Position numbers and translations under genes: made by a program | Part shown: piece after piece, positions 6,075 to 6,788 of the stretch | Numbering within the stretch: position 1 is the stretch's first letter | Layout of the letters: each line of letters opens with the position of its first letter | Assembly (NCBI GenBank): GCA_040268355.1 | Contig: JAWRIT010000004.1 | Location: forward strand, 1-6,788 | Direction: 5' to 3' | Length of the DNA stretch: 6,788 bases | DNA from: UBA1367 sp040268355 | Lineage (GTDB): Bacteria; Actinomycetota; Coriobacteriia; Coriobacteriales; Atopobiaceae | The notes under the pieces: model-generated | Databases searched by the model: none | What the model saw: the letters and a program-made list of their open reading frames with translations, nothing else | What the model was told of the DNA's origin: nothing

Positions 6075-6095
6075 GAGGGCGCCCATTCCCCACGG

Positions 6096-6779
6096 CTAGC
6101 TGACGTTCAGCTTGAATCCCAGCCCCCAGACCGTCTGGAGGTAGCCGTCGGTGCCCGTGCGCCGTAGCTTGGCGCGGATGTTGGAGATGTGCGCGTTCAC
6201 GGTGCTGTCGTCGGCGGCGAACGGCTCGCCCCAGGCGAGCTCGTAGAGCTCCGCCTTCGTGAACACCCTGCGAGGATGCGAGGCGAGCAGCTCGAGTATG
6301 TTGAACTCGATGCGCGTCAGCGGGACGCTCTGCCCGCCCACGGCGAAGGTGCGCGCCTCGCGGTCGATCTCCCAGAGGCCGACGCGGAGCGTGGTGGTGT
6401 CGCGCACGTCCGTGCCCGCGCGGCGCAGAAGCGCCTCCACGCGCGCCTCCAGCTCGTCGAGGTCGAAGGGCTTGGCCAGGTAGTCGTCGGCGCCGAGGCG
6501 CAGCAGCGCCACCTTGTCGGTCGAGGCGGCGCGCGCCGACGTGATGAGGATCGGGACGCTCGAGTCCTGCGCGCGAAGGGCGCCCACGAGCTCCTCCCCC
6601 GAGGTGCCAGGCAGCATGAGGTCGGTGACCACGAGGTCGAAGGGCCGCGTCTCAAGCTGCAGCGCGGCCTCGGTTCCCGAATAGGCCTGCGTGCAGCCAT
6701 AGCCGGCCTTGGAGAGGCGCGTGGCCATGATCGTGTTGAGGTCGGCGTCGTCTTCGACTATTAAAACGGATGCAAGCAT
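6096..6779 (-). CDS. OmpR/PhoB-family response regulator
   Basis: This 227-residue transcription factor has a receiver domain (about 3-118) and a winged-helix DNA-binding domain (about 130-225). The phosphorylation site is Asp53 in VVTDLMLPG. The acidic pair Asp10-Asp11, Thr80 and Lys103 complete the active site. The C-terminal half ends with STVNAHISNIRAKLRR (192-207), the recognition-helix region of the family, and a GYLQTVWGLGFKL wing (212-224). It is the first gene of the minus-strand locus and is presumably the partner of the kinase at its far end. Its likely targets are the two 97-bp control regions (inference). The ATG at 6779 gives the usual short N-terminus before the first beta strand. 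Only nine upstream bases are in the window and no ribosome binding site is visible in them, so the promoter and leader lie outside. Both domains are of normal length and intact. Confidence 0.93.
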   Translation of the reverse strand: MLASVLIVEDDADLNTIMATRLSKAGYGCTQAYSGTEAALQLETRPFDLVVTDLMLPGTSGEELVGALRAQDSSVPILITSARAASTDKVALLRLGADDYLAKPFDLDELEARVEALLRRAGTDVRDTTTLRVGLWEIDREARTFAVGGQSVPLTRIEFNILELLASHPRRVFTKAELYELAWGEPFAADDSTVNAHISNIRAKLRRTGTDGYLQTVWGLGFKLNVS

Positions 6780-6788
6780 GTGTCGTAT

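Noticed and set aside
5881..6093. Upstream extension of the esterase frame to an ATG at 6093
   Set aside because: The added residues are Pro/Ser/Arg-rich and encoded by the 17-bp and 97-bp repeats. The GTG at 5880 has a strong ribosome binding site and begins the signal anchor.

Overview
The window is GC-rich bacterial DNA with tightly packed, Shine-Dalgarno-led genes. Codon use and gene families suggest a high-GC Gram-positive, perhaps an Olsenella/Collinsella-like member of the Coriobacteriia. That assignment is an inference from style, not from a marker gene. The window opens with 23 consecutive C residues, which look like a contig-end artefact.

Layout: (i) 24-403 has no convincing gene and is the leader region of a plus-strand gene. 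(ii) 404-1588 (+) encodes a lipoprotein that seems to contain two diverged copies of a DUF5104-like domain. (iii) 1589-1720 is a short convergent intergenic region with weak hairpins. (iv) 1721-6779, all on the minus strand, is one resistance-type locus. In transcription order it holds an OmpR-family response regulator (6779-6096), a repeat-rich spacer, a membrane-anchored erythromycin-esterase-like protein (5880-4591), an ABC transporter ATPase (4487-3546), its six-helix permease (3553-2630) and a single-TM sensor histidine kinase (2611-1721). The last three genes overlap or nearly touch and are probably one translationally coupled operon.

The notable structure is a 97-bp direct repeat, 92/97 identical and without gaps, at 4494-4590 and 5888-5984. 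One copy lies directly in front of the esterase gene and the other directly in front of the ABC ATPase gene. Each copy includes the ribosome binding site and a possible promoter/operator. The esterase stop codon touches the end of the downstream copy with no intervening base. The esterase gene plus one repeat therefore forms a 1394-bp unit that looks inserted between the regulator and the transporter, giving both effector genes the same control region.

Working model (inference): the kinase and regulator, probably with the ABC transporter as part of the sensor as in Bce/Van-like antimicrobial peptide modules, switch on two effectors from twin promoters. One is an ABC-2 exporter and the other is an extracytoplasmic hydrolase of the erythromycin esterase/succinoglycan family.
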